From Sphaerisporangium fuscum (GTDB lineage: Bacteria; Actinomycetota; Actinomycetes; Streptosporangiales; Streptosporangiaceae), in contig NZ_JAHDTF010000013.1 of assembly GCF_018531465.1 (NCBI RefSeq), positions 124,001 to 188,000 on the forward strand: DNA of 64,000 nucleotides, written 5' to 3'. Within the stretch, counting starts at the first letter, position 1, and every line of letters begins with the position of its first letter. The notes under the pieces were generated by a model. It was not told the DNA's origin. It did not search any database and saw only the letters and a program-made list of their open reading frames with translations. Positions 63,223-64,000 of this stretch are shown here, piece by piece. Made by a program: the position numbers and the translations under genes.

Positions 63223-63858
63223 ATGGCGGGCGGTACAGGTCTGAGGGAACGCAAGAAGCTGCGCACGCGCCGGCTGCTCATCGAGGAGGCGCTGCGCCTG
63301 TTCGAGGAGAAAGGCTTCGACGAGACGACCGTGGCCGAGATCGCGGCGGCGGCCGAGGTCTCCACCCGCACGTTCTTCAGCTACTTCGTGAGCAAGGAGG
63401 ACGTCGTCTTCTTCGACACCCCCTCGCGGGTCGGCCGGGTGCTCGCCGTGATCGCCGACCGCCGGCCCGGTGAGCCGGTGGTCGACCTGCTGGGCCGGGT
63501 GGCCGATTCGGTGCTGGCCTTCGACGCCGAGGACGTCCAGCTCGCCATGGAGCTCGCCCCGGCCCGCCTCCGCCTGATCATGTCCGTCCCCGCCCTCCAG
63601 GCGCGGGCGCTGCACCAGCTGTTCGACGTGCAGAGGCGCGTGGCCGAGGCGTTGCGGGACGCCTACGCCGGGGAGCTCGATCCCGTCGAGGCCGCGGCCG
63701 CGCTCGGGGCGTTCGTAGGCGCGGTGAAGATGGCGCTCATGGCGAGCAGGGACGCCGGCGACCCGCCGGAGCGGATGTGGGCGGCGGCACGCAGGGGCAT
63801 CGAGATAGCGGTGCACGGCCTGCGCTCACTGGAGACGGGCGACCGGCCCCACATGTGA
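63223..63858 (+). CDS. TetR family transcriptional regulator (probably leaderless)
   Basis: A 211-residue TetR regulator. The DNA-binding helix-turn-helix is TTVAEIAAAAEVSTRTFFSYFVSKEDVVF, near the N terminus as usual. The ligand domain is variable. A TAAAGT -10 box (63211-63216) ends 6 nt before ATG 63223 and no ribosome site is present, so the transcript probably has no leader. It is divergent from the P450-ferredoxin operon and likely represses it. Confidence 0.9.
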   Translation: MAGGTGLRERKKLRTRRLLIEEALRLFEEKGFDETTVAEIAAAAEVSTRTFFSYFVSKEDVVFFDTPSRVGRVLAVIADRRPGEPVVDLLGRVADSVLAFDAEDVQLAMELAPARLRLIMSVPALQARALHQLFDVQRRVAEALRDAYAGELDPVEAAAALGAFVGAVKMALMASRDAGDPPERMWAAARRGIEIAVHGLRSLETGDRPHM

Positions 63859-63922
63859 CGCTGGAATGCCGGAATAGGGAACAAAAGGGTAACCGATCCG
63901 GGTATCGCGTGCGTGTTTCACC

Positions 63923-64000
63923 TCAAAAGGGTTTGATCGGGTCGGAGAGCTCGCCACCAGGGTTTTTTACGACAAAATCATGCCCCGAGGGCACCGGCAT
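63923..64000 (-). other. Open frame at the right edge, possible 3' end of a gene
   Basis: A minus-strand frame runs in from the right edge and ends at a TGA (63923-63925) after 25 codons; the last residues are GGELSDPIKPF. It could be the C terminus of a gene that lies mostly outside the window. Codon use is mixed, so this is weak. The rest of 63859-63922 holds nothing recognisable. Confidence 0.25.

Overview
The window is very GC-rich, uses GTG starts freely, has leaderless genes with TANNNT-type -10 boxes, and carries actinobacterial families (DUF4031, DUF1996, DUF3516-type helicase, Spo0M, secreted GH12 and GH2 enzymes with carbohydrate-binding modules, P450 with 3Fe ferredoxin). It is a filamentous actinomycete; Streptosporangiales (Nonomuraea, Streptosporangium or Microbispora type) is my best guess, but the genus is inference. 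No plasmid, phage or insertion-sequence core is visible, so it looks like ordinary chromosome with accessory pieces.

Layout. 0-2.3 kb: the 3' part of a NagZ-type glycosidase and a MurR/RpiR regulator (cell-wall amino-sugar recycling). 2.3-8.4 kb: DoxX protein, small membrane protein, secreted repeat protein, exo-beta-D-glucosaminidase with a palindromic operator, and a predicted secreted propeller-like protein. 8.5-13.2 kb: a translationally coupled catabolic operon (cupin dioxygenase, MFS transporter, zinc dehydrogenase, SDR) with its AraC regulator and a direct-repeat activator site. 13.4-17 kb: two secreted serine hydrolases. 17.1-22 kb: a three-gene coupled operon of a DUF559-like PD-(D/E)XK nuclease, a winged-helix-like protein and a 1055-residue double ATPase (Orc/AAA-like plus HerA-like). 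This is the strongest candidate for an undescribed (defence-type) system. 22.1-23.3 kb: GH12-CBM2 cellulase under a perfect CebR-type operator.

23.3-36.7 kb: housekeeping and accessory enzymes (SDR-DUF2867, rhomboid protease, VOC/MarR divergon, DUF4031, two HD proteins, secreted repeat protein, quinone oxidoreductase-like protein, cupin, CE7 esterase, SKI2-like helicase, DusB, ACT protein). 36.8-37.2 kb: tRNA-Gly, tRNA-Cys and tRNA-Val with a terminator. 37.3-44.2 kb: FMN reductase/HxlR pair; a divergon of a frameshifted Rv2004c-like kinase and an Hrp1-like CBS protein with two DosR-like boxes between them; MFS/LysR divergon; NmrA-like reductase.

44.3-64 kb: RNase HII; a FAD oxidoreductase and an SRPBCC protein that share a 38-bp upstream motif and bracket a tiny peptide gene coupled to an 88-residue protein; secreted 5'-nucleotidase; P450; Spo0M; STAS protein; an ABC exporter with a MerR/SoxR-type promoter that overlaps the end of cydB; cydAB; a 41-residue secreted acidic peptide; a repetitive DUF1996 protein; a tandem pair of lipoproteins, one with a Met/His-rich tail; and a P450-ferredoxin operon divergent from a TetR gene.

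All function calls come from motifs and family knowledge read by eye; no database search was run.
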